Shown here: positions 1 through 5,869 of the stretch, in pieces
Position numbering within the stretch: position 1 is the stretch's first letter
How the letters are laid out: every line of letters starts with the position of its first letter
Source: Candidatus Pacearchaeota archaeon
GTDB lineage: Archaea > Nanobdellota > Nanobdellia > Pacearchaeales > GW2011-AR1
Assembly (NCBI GenBank): GCA_017609795.1
Contig: JAFCDH010000020.1
Location: forward strand, 12,523-25,147
DNA length: 12,625 nt
Direction of reading: 5' to 3'
Translations under genes and position numbers: made by a program
Notes under the pieces: generated by a model
Seen by the model: only the letters and a program-made list of their open reading frames with translations
Database searches by the model: none
Told to the model about the DNA's origin: nothing

Positions 1-2
1 AT

Positions 3-11
3 TTTATAAAT
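3..11 (+). promoter_or_regulatory. Possible TATA box of the metallocluster operon
   Basis: TTTATAAAT lies about 45 bp before the first ATG of the nine-gene operon, giving a predicted leader of roughly 20 nt. A second AT-rich candidate (TTAAATAA) is centred near base 26, at leaderless spacing. The whole 1-51 region is so AT-rich that neither can be chosen firmly, and the window edge cuts off further context. Confidence 0.3.
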
Positions 12-51
12 CCTAATATAAATTAAATAATAAATAAAAACTCTAAATAAA

Positions 52-564
52 ATGCCACGCCCAAGAATTTGCAGAAGAATTTTTTTTAATCCACATACAA
101 CTTATTTTAAACCTGCAGGAATATCTATTACAAATTTACAAGATTCAATATTAACAAAAGATGAATTAGAAGCAATAAGATTAATAGATTTAGAAGAAGT
201 TGAACAAAAAAAAGCCGCTAAACAAATGAAAATTTCACAGCCAACATTATCAAGATTATTAAGCTCTGCAAGAAAAAAAATCGCAGACGCCTTAATTAAT
301 GCTAAAGCAATTAAAATCCAAGGAGGTAATTTTAAAATGGTTCAACCAACAAGAAGAGGCAGTGGTTTAGGACAAGGCGCTGGTATGGGTAGAGGAATGG
401 GCAGAGGCAGAAGAACAGGTGGTGGAGGAAGAATGGGAGGATTTGCAGCAGGCCCTGGTGGAGGATGTACTTGCCTAAAATGCGGAGCAACAGCAACACA
501 TCAAACAGGGGTTCCTTGTTATCAACAAAAGTGTCCTAAGTGCGGAGGCCCTATGACAAGATAA
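52..564 (+). CDS. DUF134 (UPF0251) helix-turn-helix protein with glycine-rich, six-cysteine C-terminal domain
   Basis: The first ~95 residues match the DUF134/UPF0251 family: a PRPRICRRI start, an acidic DELEAIRLIDLE segment, and a sigma-70 region 4-like helix-turn-helix (about residues 45-75, with KISQPTLSRLL). These proteins are predicted DNA-binding regulators often found beside NifX-like and MinD/ferredoxin genes, as here. Residues ~100-137 are Gly/Arg/Met-rich and lead into a compact cysteine domain (C139, C141, C144, C156, C161, C164; CxCxxC and CxxC pairs) that probably binds zinc or an iron-sulfur cluster. That tail resembles small stand-alone proteins of anaerobes, so the gene looks like a fusion. 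An AGGAGGT site and an in-frame ATG at 337 lie exactly at the junction. It leads the operon, 7 bp ahead of the thioredoxin gene, and may regulate it, possibly by sensing redox or metal state (inference). Confidence 0.85.
   Translation: MPRPRICRRIFFNPHTTYFKPAGISITNLQDSILTKDELEAIRLIDLEEVEQKKAAKQMKISQPTLSRLLSSARKKIADALINAKAIKIQGGNFKMVQPTRRGSGLGQGAGMGRGMGRGRRTGGGGRMGGFAAGPGGGCTCLKCGATATHQTGVPCYQQKCPKCGGPMTR
321..339 (+). promoter_or_regulatory. Internal Shine-Dalgarno site and in-frame ATG inside the DUF134 gene
   Basis: AGGAGGT at 321-327 is followed after 9 nt by ATG at 337, in frame with the DUF134 reading frame (codon 96). It equals the best ribosome binding site in the operon, the one before the first NifX-like gene. 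Initiation here would give a separate 75-residue protein consisting only of the Gly-rich segment and the six-cysteine domain. The codons read Q-G-G, so coincidence is possible, but the position at the domain boundary argues for function or for a relic of gene fusion. Confidence 0.55.
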
Positions 565-571
565 AACCAAA

Positions 572-898
572 ATGGTTATGAATGTAACAGATATAGATTT
601 TAAAGAAAAAGTAATAGAAAACTCAAAAAAGAAACCAATAGTTGTGGATTTTTGGGCACAATGGTGTCAACCATGTTTAATACTAGGCCCAATTTTAAAA
701 GAATTTGAAGAAGAATCAAAAGACAAATTCGTTTTAGCAAAAATAAATGTAGATGAGGCTCCTGAAACAAGCAAACAATATAATATAATGGCAATACCAA
801 GTGTAAAAATGTTCAAACAAGGAAAACAAATAGCTGAATTTGTTGGAGCCTTACCTAAAGAACAAGTAAAAGAATGGCTTAATAAAAATTTGGAGTAA
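572..898 (+). CDS. trxA: Thioredoxin, WCQPC active site
   Basis: This 108-residue single-domain protein has standard thioredoxin length. It shows the core strand VVDFWAQW, the redox pair C32-x-x-C35 and the cis-proline at P76 (MAIPS), with FKQGK and FVGALP following as in thioredoxins. It has no signal peptide, so it is cytoplasmic and would reduce protein disulfides. The active site is WCQPC rather than the usual WCGPC, which should shift its redox potential or partner choice. The start could equally be the third codon (578), and no clear Shine-Dalgarno site precedes it. It sits second in the operon, between the DUF134 regulator and the ABC ATPase, with 4 bp to the next gene. It may keep cysteines of the cluster proteins reduced, or feed the CcdA-like protein at 5035 (inference). 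Confidence 0.93.
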   Translation: MVMNVTDIDFKEKVIENSKKKPIVVDFWAQWCQPCLILGPILKEFEEESKDKFVLAKINVDEAPETSKQYNIMAIPSVKMFKQGKQIAEFVGALPKEQVKEWLNKNLE

Positions 899-902
899 TA
901 AT

Positions 903-1712
903 ATGAAAATTAAAAACATTAGTATTTTACCAGGATATAATAAGAAAAAAGAAAAAGAAAGTTGTAAAAAAATAGAAATTCTTGAAGGGCAAAAAATAGG
1001 GATAGTTGGGCATACAGGATCAGGAAAAAGCCAATTGCTTTATGATATTGAAAAATTAGCTTATGGAGAAACAAAAACTAAGAGAAAAATTCTTATTAAT
1101 GGAAAAAAACCAGATAAAAATTTAAAAACAGACCCAACTATTAAAATAATTGGTTATTTAACCCAACATATGAATTTCATGACAGACACAACTGTTTATG
1201 ATTTTCTAAAAACACATATAATAACAAGAGGGAAACACAATACAAAAGAAGAAACAGAAAAAATTATAGAAAAAGTAATAATTGAAGCTAATAAAATAAC
1301 TGGCGAAAAAATTAAAAAAGAAACTAACTTACTCATCTTATCTGGAGGGCAGTCAAGAGCCTTAATGATTGCTGATTTAGCATATATTAGCGAATCGCCA
1401 ATAATCTTAATTGACGAAATAGAAAATGCAGGAATAAAAATAAAACAAGCCCTTAATCTTCTTATTAAAAAAGGTAAAATAATTTTTTTAGTTACCCATG
1501 ACCCTTTGCTTGCTTTAGATACTGATAAAAGAATTGTTATGAAAAATGGGGGTATAAGCAAATTAATTCCCACTTCTATAAAAGAAAAAGGGATTGCAAA
1601 TTATCTCTCATGGATAAATGATTATATGTTAGACATAAGAGAAGAAATAAGAGAAGGTAAAAAAATAAATGAACTAAAATTAATATGTACTACAATAGGA
1701 GCAGAAAAATGA
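903..1712 (+). CDS. Stand-alone ABC-type ATPase, role unknown
   Basis: This 269-residue nucleotide-binding domain carries the full ABC set: Walker A GHTGSGKSQ (36-44), Q-loop Q88, signature LSGGQ (146-150), Walker B ending D171-E172, and H-loop H199 (VTHD). No permease or substrate-binding gene lies nearby and no membrane segment is present, so a soluble energy-coupling role fits better than transport, as with SufC in cluster assembly. It is not SufC by obvious sequence: the walker-B context IDEIENAG and the ~50-residue C-terminal helical tail differ. GGAG at 892-895 lies 7 nt before the ATG. The stop overlaps the next gene's start (ATGA), indicating translational coupling to the FeS P-loop NTPase, its most likely partner. 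Confidence 0.85.
   Translation: MKIKNISILPGYNKKKEKESCKKIEILEGQKIGIVGHTGSGKSQLLYDIEKLAYGETKTKRKILINGKKPDKNLKTDPTIKIIGYLTQHMNFMTDTTVYDFLKTHIITRGKHNTKEETEKIIEKVIIEANKITGEKIKKETNLLILSGGQSRALMIADLAYISESPIILIDEIENAGIKIKQALNLLIKKGKIIFLVTHDPLLALDTDKRIVMKNGGISKLIPTSIKEKGIANYLSWINDYMLDIREEIREGKKINELKLICTTIGAEK
1697..1701 (+). promoter_or_regulatory. Ribosome binding site that fixes the start of the FeS P-loop NTPase
   Basis: AGGAG lies 7 nt before ATG 1709 and inside the end of the ABC gene. It supports 1709 over an in-frame ATG at 1685, which has no such site and would add eight unconserved residues ahead of the beta strand that opens the P-loop domain. Confidence 0.6.
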
Positions 1713-2449
1713 AAATTATAATTTTTGGTGGAACCCCTGGAAGTGGAAAAACAAGCATAATTAAATTTATAATTCAAGAACTAAAGGATTTAAAAATTCA
1801 TTATGTAAAGTTTGATGTTTTAAATACAGATGATGATTTATTAATAAAACAAAAATTTGGAATAAGCACAGAAAATAAAATTTCTGGAGAAGCTTGTCCA
1901 GACCATTATGCTGCTTTAGAAATCCCAAAAATAATTAAGAAACATAAGGATAAAGATTTAATAATTATAGAAACAGCAGGTTTATGTTTAAGGTGTTCTC
2001 CATATGTAAATGAAGGATTAGCTGTAAATGTTTTAAATATTTTAGCAGGAAAACTAATCTCTCAGGCAGAAAGAGAGATATTCAGAAGTAAGATTTTAGA
2101 AGTAAATAAAAATGCACTAATAATTGATGGAAATGGTTTAACAGGTGAAGGAGCAATAGATGTAGCTAAGAAAATAAAAGAATCTCAAGAAGTAAAAAAT
2201 ACTCTTACTTTAAAAAATTCTATGCCCACTGCAATTTGTGGTTATTGTTATGGAAATAAAATTCTAGATTCTGAAGAAACATTAAATAGATATAATCAAG
2301 GAAAAGAATTGAAAGCAAAAATCCCTAATTTAAATTGTGGTAAATGTGGATTTAAATCCTGCAATGAATTTATCAGGGCTGTTTTAGATAAAAAAGCAAA
2401 TGAAAATAAATGCCCTTATATAAAAAAGGAAATAAAATTAAAATGGTAA
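1709..2449 (+). CDS. SIMIBI-type P-loop NTPase with C-terminal [4Fe-4S] domain
   Basis: The 246-residue protein opens with MKIIIFGGTPGSGKTS, a Walker A loop directly after the first strand, as in HypB/CooC/CobW metallochaperone NTPases. LIIIETAGL (Walker B/switch-like) follows at about residues 85-92. Cysteines are plentiful: C63, the pairs C93/C96 and C177/C180, and a C-terminal set C210-x2-C213-x4-C218-x16-C235. That last set matches the single-cluster FeS domain (PF04060 type) seen in RnfB and the CODH/ACS corrinoid protein. The likely job is NTP-driven insertion or transfer of a metal or cluster (inference). It overlaps the ABC gene by 4 bp and the next ferredoxin gene by 7 bp, so all three are probably translated together. 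The exact family is not identified; HypB, CooC and CobW are the nearest resemblances. Confidence 0.75.
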   Translation: MKIIIFGGTPGSGKTSIIKFIIQELKDLKIHYVKFDVLNTDDDLLIKQKFGISTENKISGEACPDHYAALEIPKIIKKHKDKDLIIIETAGLCLRCSPYVNEGLAVNVLNILAGKLISQAEREIFRSKILEVNKNALIIDGNGLTGEGAIDVAKKIKESQEVKNTLTLKNSMPTAICGYCYGNKILDSEETLNRYNQGKELKAKIPNLNCGKCGFKSCNEFIRAVLDKKANENKCPYIKKEIKLKW

Positions 2450-2628
2450 AAATAAATAAAGAAAAATGCAATGGATGCGGAAATTGTGTAGAAGTTTGTC
2501 CTTTTGGTGTTTTAGAAATTAAAAATAGTAAAGCAGTAGTTAAACATCCTGAAAAATGCAGAAAATGTGGTGCTTGTGTTTCTGCTTGTTCTAATAATGC
2601 TATTAAAATAAATATGGAGAAAAAATAA
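2443..2628 (+). CDS. Small 2[4Fe-4S] ferredoxin (first of pair)
   Basis: This 61-residue protein has two cluster motifs, CNGCGNCVEVCP and CRKCGACVSACS, in the classical bacterial-ferredoxin arrangement. The second motif ends in Ser rather than Pro after its last cysteine. The start is taken at 2443, preceded by AAGGA at 2426-2430 and overlapping the stop of the NTPase gene (ATGGTAA). An upstream in-frame ATG at 2410 would add a lysine-rich stretch without family support. It is a cytoplasmic one-electron carrier, and its place beside a FeS NTPase suggests it supplies electrons for cluster building or for an unidentified client enzyme. Confidence 0.9.
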   Translation: MVKINKEKCNGCGNCVEVCPFGVLEIKNSKAVVKHPEKCRKCGACVSACSNNAIKINMEKK

Positions 2629-2629
2629 A

Positions 2630-2824
2630 ATGCCATGGGTAGATAAAAATATGTGTACTGGTTGTGGAATTTGCATTAATGAATGTCCTGTTGATGCTAT
2701 AAGCATGAAAAATGGAAAAGCAGAAATTGATATGAAAAAATGCATAAGATGTAAAAAATGTCATGAAGTTTGTCCACAAAGGGCGATTAAACATGATAAA
2801 GAAAAAAATCAAAAGGAGGTATAA
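2630..2824 (+). CDS. Small 2[4Fe-4S] ferredoxin (second of pair)
   Basis: This 64-residue protein has CTGCGICINECP and CIRCKKCHEVCP motifs, each with the proline expected after the fourth cysteine, so both cubane clusters should form. It begins MPWVDKNMC, unlike its neighbour (about a third of residues alike by eye), so the pair is an old duplication or two separate recruitments. GGAG at 2616-2619 lies 10 nt before the ATG, and only 1 bp separates it from the preceding stop. Its last codons contain the strong Shine-Dalgarno site of the next gene. Two neighbouring dicluster ferredoxins may replace the second MinD/ferredoxin ATPase that often accompanies this kind of cluster (inference). Confidence 0.92.
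   Translation: MPWVDKNMCTGCGICINECPVDAISMKNGKAEIDMKKCIRCKKCHEVCPQRAIKHDKEKNQKEV
2812..2820 (+). promoter_or_regulatory. Near-perfect Shine-Dalgarno site before the first NifX-like gene
   Basis: AAAGGAGGT lies 6 nt before ATG 2827, inside the last codons of the preceding ferredoxin gene. It is the best ribosome binding site in the window and suggests that the first NifX-like protein is made in larger amount than its neighbours. Confidence 0.7.
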
Positions 2825-2826
2825 AA

Positions 2827-3198
2827 ATGAAAATAGCAATAAGTTCAACAGGAAAAGATTTAGAAAGTGAAGTAGATGCAAGATTTGGAAGATGTTCTTA
2901 TTTTTTGATCGTAGAAATTGAAGGCAATAAAATTAAGGGTTTTAAAGCAATTGAAAATACAGCTAAAGCTCAAATGGGGGGCGCAGGAATAACTGCCGGA
3001 GAGATTATTGCAAATCAAAATGTAGAAGCAATTATAACTGTTAATCTTGGTCCAAGAGCATTTTCTGTTTTTGAACAATTTAAAATAAAAATTTATCAAG
3101 GAAAAGGAAAAATAAAACAAGTCGTTCAAAACTTTATAAATAATAAATTAAAAAAATTAACAAATGCAACAGGCCCACAACATGTTAGTTTGAAATAA
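2827..3198 (+). CDS. NifX/NifB-like cofactor-carrier protein (COG1433 type), copy 1
   Basis: This 123-residue protein has the ribonuclease H-like fold signature of the dinitrogenase iron-molybdenum cofactor family (PF02579): MKIAISSTG, DARFGRC, then alternating strands and helices ending KQVVQNFINN. Characterised relatives (NifX, NafY, the NifB C-terminal domain) bind FeMo-co or its precursors. Stand-alone archaeal members without nitrogenase have unknown cargo, probably an iron-sulfur or metal cluster. Here it sits between ferredoxins and a MinD/ferredoxin ATPase, the classic neighbourhood of COG1433 genes. It differs from copy 2 by the central QMGGAGITAGE segment and lacks copy 2's Gly/Lys-rich cysteine-bearing end. 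The next gene is 29 bp downstream, the largest gap in the operon. Confidence 0.88.
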   Translation: MKIAISSTGKDLESEVDARFGRCSYFLIVEIEGNKIKGFKAIENTAKAQMGGAGITAGEIIANQNVEAIITVNLGPRAFSVFEQFKIKIYQGKGKIKQVVQNFINNKLKKLTNATGPQHVSLK

Positions 3199-3227
3199 TT
3201 TAAAATAAATAACTAAAGATAAGAAAA

Positions 3228-3602
3228 ATGAAAATAGCAATATCAACAGATTCAAGAAAAGTTTCTGAACATTTTGGCAGATGTCCAGAATTCACTATCA
3301 TAGAAATTGAAGAAAATAAAATTAAAAATAAAAAAGTAATTGAAAATCCAGGGCATATGACTGGCTTTCTTCCAAAATTCCTTAAAGAACAAGGTGTAAG
3401 TTTTGTTATCGCAGGAGGGGCAGGAGTTAGGGCACAAGAACTTTTTAAACAATTTGGAATTAAATTAATTACAGGAATTCAAGGAGAAATAAATAAAGTA
3501 ATTAAAAGTTTTATTAAAGGAGAAATTAAACAAGGAAAAGATTTTTGTAGCCCTGGAAAAGGCAAAGGTTATGGAATAAAAAAAGGGGATGGTCATGAAT
3601 AA
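3228..3602 (+). CDS. NifX/NifB-like cofactor-carrier protein (COG1433 type), copy 2
   Basis: This 124-residue protein of the same family starts MKIAISTDSRKVSEHFGRC, the most typical signature for these proteins, with an ENPGH segment and VIAGGAGVRAQELF mid-protein. The last ~20 residues are Gly/Lys-rich with one extra cysteine (FCSPGKGKGYG), a tail common in archaeal members and possibly involved in docking or cluster binding. Having two divergent carriers suggests hand-off of a cluster between them, or two different cargos (inference). The 3' end overlaps the MinD-family gene, whose candidate starts lie within or just after the final codons. That implies coupled translation with the ATPase that probably loads or unloads this carrier. 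No strong Shine-Dalgarno site precedes its own start. Confidence 0.9.
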   Translation: MKIAISTDSRKVSEHFGRCPEFTIIEIEENKIKNKKVIENPGHMTGFLPKFLKEQGVSFVIAGGAGVRAQELFKQFGIKLITGIQGEINKVIKSFIKGEIKQGKDFCSPGKGKGYGIKKGDGHE

Positions 3603-4464
3603 AATGAAAATAGCAGTTACAGGTGGCAAAGGAGGAACTGGAAAGTCTACAGTAGCGACATCATTAGCAGTAGAATTTGCTAAATTCAAAAAGACTATAT
3701 TAGTTGATGCTGATGTTGAATGCCCTAATGATCATTTATTATTATCTGCAAAAAGAAAAAAATATTCTAATGTTTATCAACCAATCCCACAATGGGATTT
3801 TAAAAAATGTACAAAATGCGGGAAGTGTGCTTCTGTTTGTAAGCAAAATGCAATAGTTTTTGTAAAAGACAAATTTCCAGCCTTTGTAAAAGATGTATGT
3901 ATTGGTTGCAAAGCTTGTATGGTTGCATGTCCTACAAATACAATATCAATGACAAAAAAACAAATAGGAATAATTTACACTGGAAAAAATTATAATATTA
4001 ATTTAGTTATTGGAGAACTTAAATTAGGAGAATTAGCTTCAGGAGAAATTGTAGCTTCTTTAAGAAAAAAAGCAGAAGAAATTAATAATAAATTAAAATC
4101 AGAAATCATGATAATAGATTCTGCTGCAGGGATTGGATGTCCTGTTATTGCCTCATTAGTTGGAACAGATTATATAGTTGCTGTAACAGAGCCAACACCT
4201 TCTGCCTTGCATGATTTAAAAAGAGTGTTATATTTAGCTAAACATTTTAAAATTAAAAGTGGGATTGTAATCAACAAATTTGATTTAGCAAAAAATTTTT
4301 GTTTGAAAATAGAAAGTTTCGCAAAAAAAAATGAAATTCCAATAATTGGAAGAATTCCTTATAAACAAGATTTTGTTAATTCCACAATAAAAATGAAGCC
4401 AGTTGTTGAAATAAATCCAAGATATAAAGAAATATTTAAAAATATAATTAAGAATATAAATTAA
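3595..4464 (+). CDS. MinD/Mrp-superfamily ATPase with inserted 2[4Fe-4S] ferredoxin domain (COG1149 type)
   Basis: The protein starts with the deviant Walker A KGGTGKST typical of MinD/Mrp/NBP35 ATPases, and DADVECPNDH follows. A ferredoxin module is then inserted at about residues 70-118 with C72, C75, C78, C82 and C102, C105, C108, C112. After it come the switch-like IDSAAGIGC and AVTEPTPSALHDL. Such proteins are thought to couple ATP hydrolysis to cluster transfer or electron flow. Usually two such genes stand side by side near NifX-like genes; only one is present here. ATG 3595 is chosen because GGGGA at 3585-3589 lies 5 nt upstream; 3589 and 3604 are alternatives. It closes the operon and overlaps the NifX-like gene. 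Confidence 0.9.
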   Translation: MNKMKIAVTGGKGGTGKSTVATSLAVEFAKFKKTILVDADVECPNDHLLLSAKRKKYSNVYQPIPQWDFKKCTKCGKCASVCKQNAIVFVKDKFPAFVKDVCIGCKACMVACPTNTISMTKKQIGIIYTGKNYNINLVIGELKLGELASGEIVASLRKKAEEINNKLKSEIMIIDSAAGIGCPVIASLVGTDYIVAVTEPTPSALHDLKRVLYLAKHFKIKSGIVINKFDLAKNFCLKIESFAKKNEIPIIGRIPYKQDFVNSTIKMKPVVEINPRYKEIFKNIIKNIN

Positions 4465-4469
4465 AAACA

Positions 4470-4477
4470 TTTAAAAA
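4470..4477 (+). promoter_or_regulatory. Possible TATA box for the membrane thioredoxin gene
   Basis: TTTAAAAA lies about 30 bp before ATG 4504 and just after the MinD-family stop codon. It resembles the CTTTAAAA boxes found before other genes in this window, but the spacing is a few bases longer, which would give a very short leader. The surrounding gap is nearly all A and T, so the call is weak. Confidence 0.3.
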
Positions 4478-4503
4478 CAAAAAAAAATTTATAAAATAAT
4501 AAA

Positions 4504-4848
4504 ATGACTAAAAAAGGGATTATTACAATCATTATATTAGGTATAATAGTAATTGGAATAATTGCAGGAATATTTTATATAAAATCAAACGGAAATCATG
4601 ATGAAAAATTAATAAAATGTATTGCAAAAGATTCAAAACTAATTGTATCAAAAACCTGTAGTGCCTGTGCTTATCAAAAACAGATTTTAGGAAATTATTT
4701 AAATTATTTTGAACTAATTTCTGTTGATGAACATCCAGAGATTTTTGAACAATATGATATAAAAGGGGTCCCCACATGGATTATCAATAATCAAGAACAT
4801 ATTGGAGTTCAAAAAATAGAAAAATTAAAAGAATTAACAGGATGTTAA
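4504..4848 (+). CDS. Membrane-anchored thioredoxin-like protein, CSAC motif
   Basis: The 114-residue protein begins with two lysines and one hydrophobic segment (about residues 5-27), a signal anchor that should place the rest outside the cytoplasm. The soluble part has a redox pair C52-S-A-C55 after a short strand (LIVSKTC) and a cis-proline at P90 in KGVPTW, the two hallmarks of the thioredoxin/glutaredoxin fold. The domain is short (~80 residues) and resembles the thioredoxin-like domains attached to VKOR proteins. Extra cysteines stand at 39 and at the very C-terminus (C114). It probably oxidises, reduces or isomerises disulfides of exported proteins. The CcdA-like gene 187 bp downstream is the obvious membrane partner that would recharge it (inference). 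Confidence 0.82.
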   Translation: MTKKGIITIIILGIIVIGIIAGIFYIKSNGNHDEKLIKCIAKDSKLIVSKTCSACAYQKQILGNYLNYFELISVDEHPEIFEQYDIKGVPTWIINNQEHIGVQKIEKLKELTGC

Positions 4849-5034
4849 AAAAGAATATAAAAACAATAAAGATACTAATATCAAAAAAATATTATAACAT
4901 ATAGATGAGAAGTTAAGCTCCTCCCAATAGATAAAAAATTGGAAGAAAGTGTTTTTGTTACCCATCAACACAACTTAAAAATACAATAAGATATTCAGGG
5001 TTTATTAGAATAAATCAAGTACTAAAAATAAAAA
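4849..5034 (+). other. Intergenic gap before the CcdA-like gene
   Basis: This 186-bp AT-rich gap has no coding potential that I trust. It holds a weak hairpin (CCAAT at 4924-4928 pairing with ATTGG at 4938-4942) and a TAAGATATTCAG at 4987-4998. The latter is one base off the TAAGCTATTCAG that recurs in other intergenic gaps. TTTATTAG at 5001-5008, about 30 bp before the ATG, may be the TATA box of the CcdA-like gene. Confidence 0.35.
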
Positions 5035-5733
5035 ATGGTATCACTAATAGAAATAGTAAGTTTAGCAGCAGTAGATGCAATAAATCCTTGTGCTCTTGCA
5101 GTAATGACTATTGTTTTAATGAGTTTATTAATCCATGACCCAAAAAAAAGAAGCAATATTCTTTGGGGAGGAGTTGCATTTAGTCTTGCTGTTTTTATAT
5201 TGTATTTCTTATATGGATTAATTATGATACAATTTTTTTCACATTTAATTCCTGAAACAGGAAAGTTTTCTTTTTATGTTTTTAAAGGATTTGGAATGTT
5301 TGCAATAATTCTTGGAATATTAAATTTAAAAGATTTCATAGTTTACAAACCTGGAGGAATAGCTACTGAAATGCCATTAAAACTGCGTCCAAAAATGAAA
5401 TCTTTAGTTAAAAAAATAACTACTCCTAAAGGAGCATTTATAATTGGATTATTTGTAACATTGTTTTTATTACCCTGTACAATTGGCCCATACATAATAG
5501 CTTCAGGGAAATTATCCACTGTTAATTTTCTAAAAACAATCCCTTGGTTATTACTTTATAATCTTATCTTCATACTTCCAATGCTCGGAATCACATTAGC
5601 AATTTATTTAGGATTAACTTCAGTAGATAAAGTTAGTGGTTGGAAAGAAAAAAACATAAAATATCTTCATTTAATTGAAGGTTCAATCCTAACAATCTTA
5701 GGAATTTTAATGTTTACTGGAATTTTGCATTAA
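5035..5733 (+). CDS. ccdA: CcdA/DsbD-type membrane thiol:disulfide electron carrier
   Basis: The 232-residue protein has about six hydrophobic segments and the paired proline-cysteine motifs of the CcdA family: N-P-C19 in the first membrane helix and L-P-C148 in the fourth, followed by TIGPYIIASG. These two cysteines form the disulfide that carries electrons from cytoplasmic thioredoxin to partners outside the membrane. The length equals that of short CcdA proteins, with no fused thioredoxin or DsbD alpha domain, so separate partners are needed. Both are nearby: thioredoxin at 572 on the inside and the anchored CSAC protein at 4504 on the outside. Since no cytochrome c maturation genes are visible, the role here is more likely disulfide handling of surface proteins (inference). 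Confidence 0.9.
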   Translation: MVSLIEIVSLAAVDAINPCALAVMTIVLMSLLIHDPKKRSNILWGGVAFSLAVFILYFLYGLIMIQFFSHLIPETGKFSFYVFKGFGMFAIILGILNLKDFIVYKPGGIATEMPLKLRPKMKSLVKKITTPKGAFIIGLFVTLFLLPCTIGPYIIASGKLSTVNFLKTIPWLLLYNLIFILPMLGITLAIYLGLTSVDKVSGWKEKNIKYLHLIEGSILTILGILMFTGILH

Positions 5734-5837
5734 TAATTTAATTTCTTACTAATTCATAACTCTAATATTTTTATCATCTAAATAGTTTAATCTCAGTAAG
5801 ACCTAGCTTTTATTTTAATAAAATATTAGCTTTGATA

Positions 5838-5865
5838 GAATATTTATTCTTTTTAAGTTTTTTTA
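5838..5865 (+). terminator. T-rich stretch downstream of the CcdA-like gene
   Basis: Between the convergent CcdA-like gene and the Dph2 fragment, the plus strand has several closely spaced T runs (the longest seven T), as at archaeal oligo-T terminators. The remaining gap from 5734 holds nothing else recognisable, and in particular no continuation of the truncated Dph2 gene in any minus-strand frame. Confidence 0.35.
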
Positions 5866-5869
5866 GTTA

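Noticed and set aside
1196..1573. 125-codon open frame on the minus strand inside the ABC ATPase gene
   Set aside because: The plus-strand frame has every ABC catalytic motif; the antisense product is a hydrophobic Ile/Phe/Ser-rich shadow caused by A-rich plus-strand codons.
2827..4464. Nitrogen fixation capacity
   Set aside because: NifX-like and MinD/ferredoxin genes are common in organisms without nitrogenase; no NifH, NifD, NifK, NifE or NifN sequence is present.
5680..5689. GGTTCAATCC, resembling a tRNA T-loop
   Set aside because: It is inside the CcdA-like coding sequence and no acceptor, D or anticodon stems can be drawn around it.
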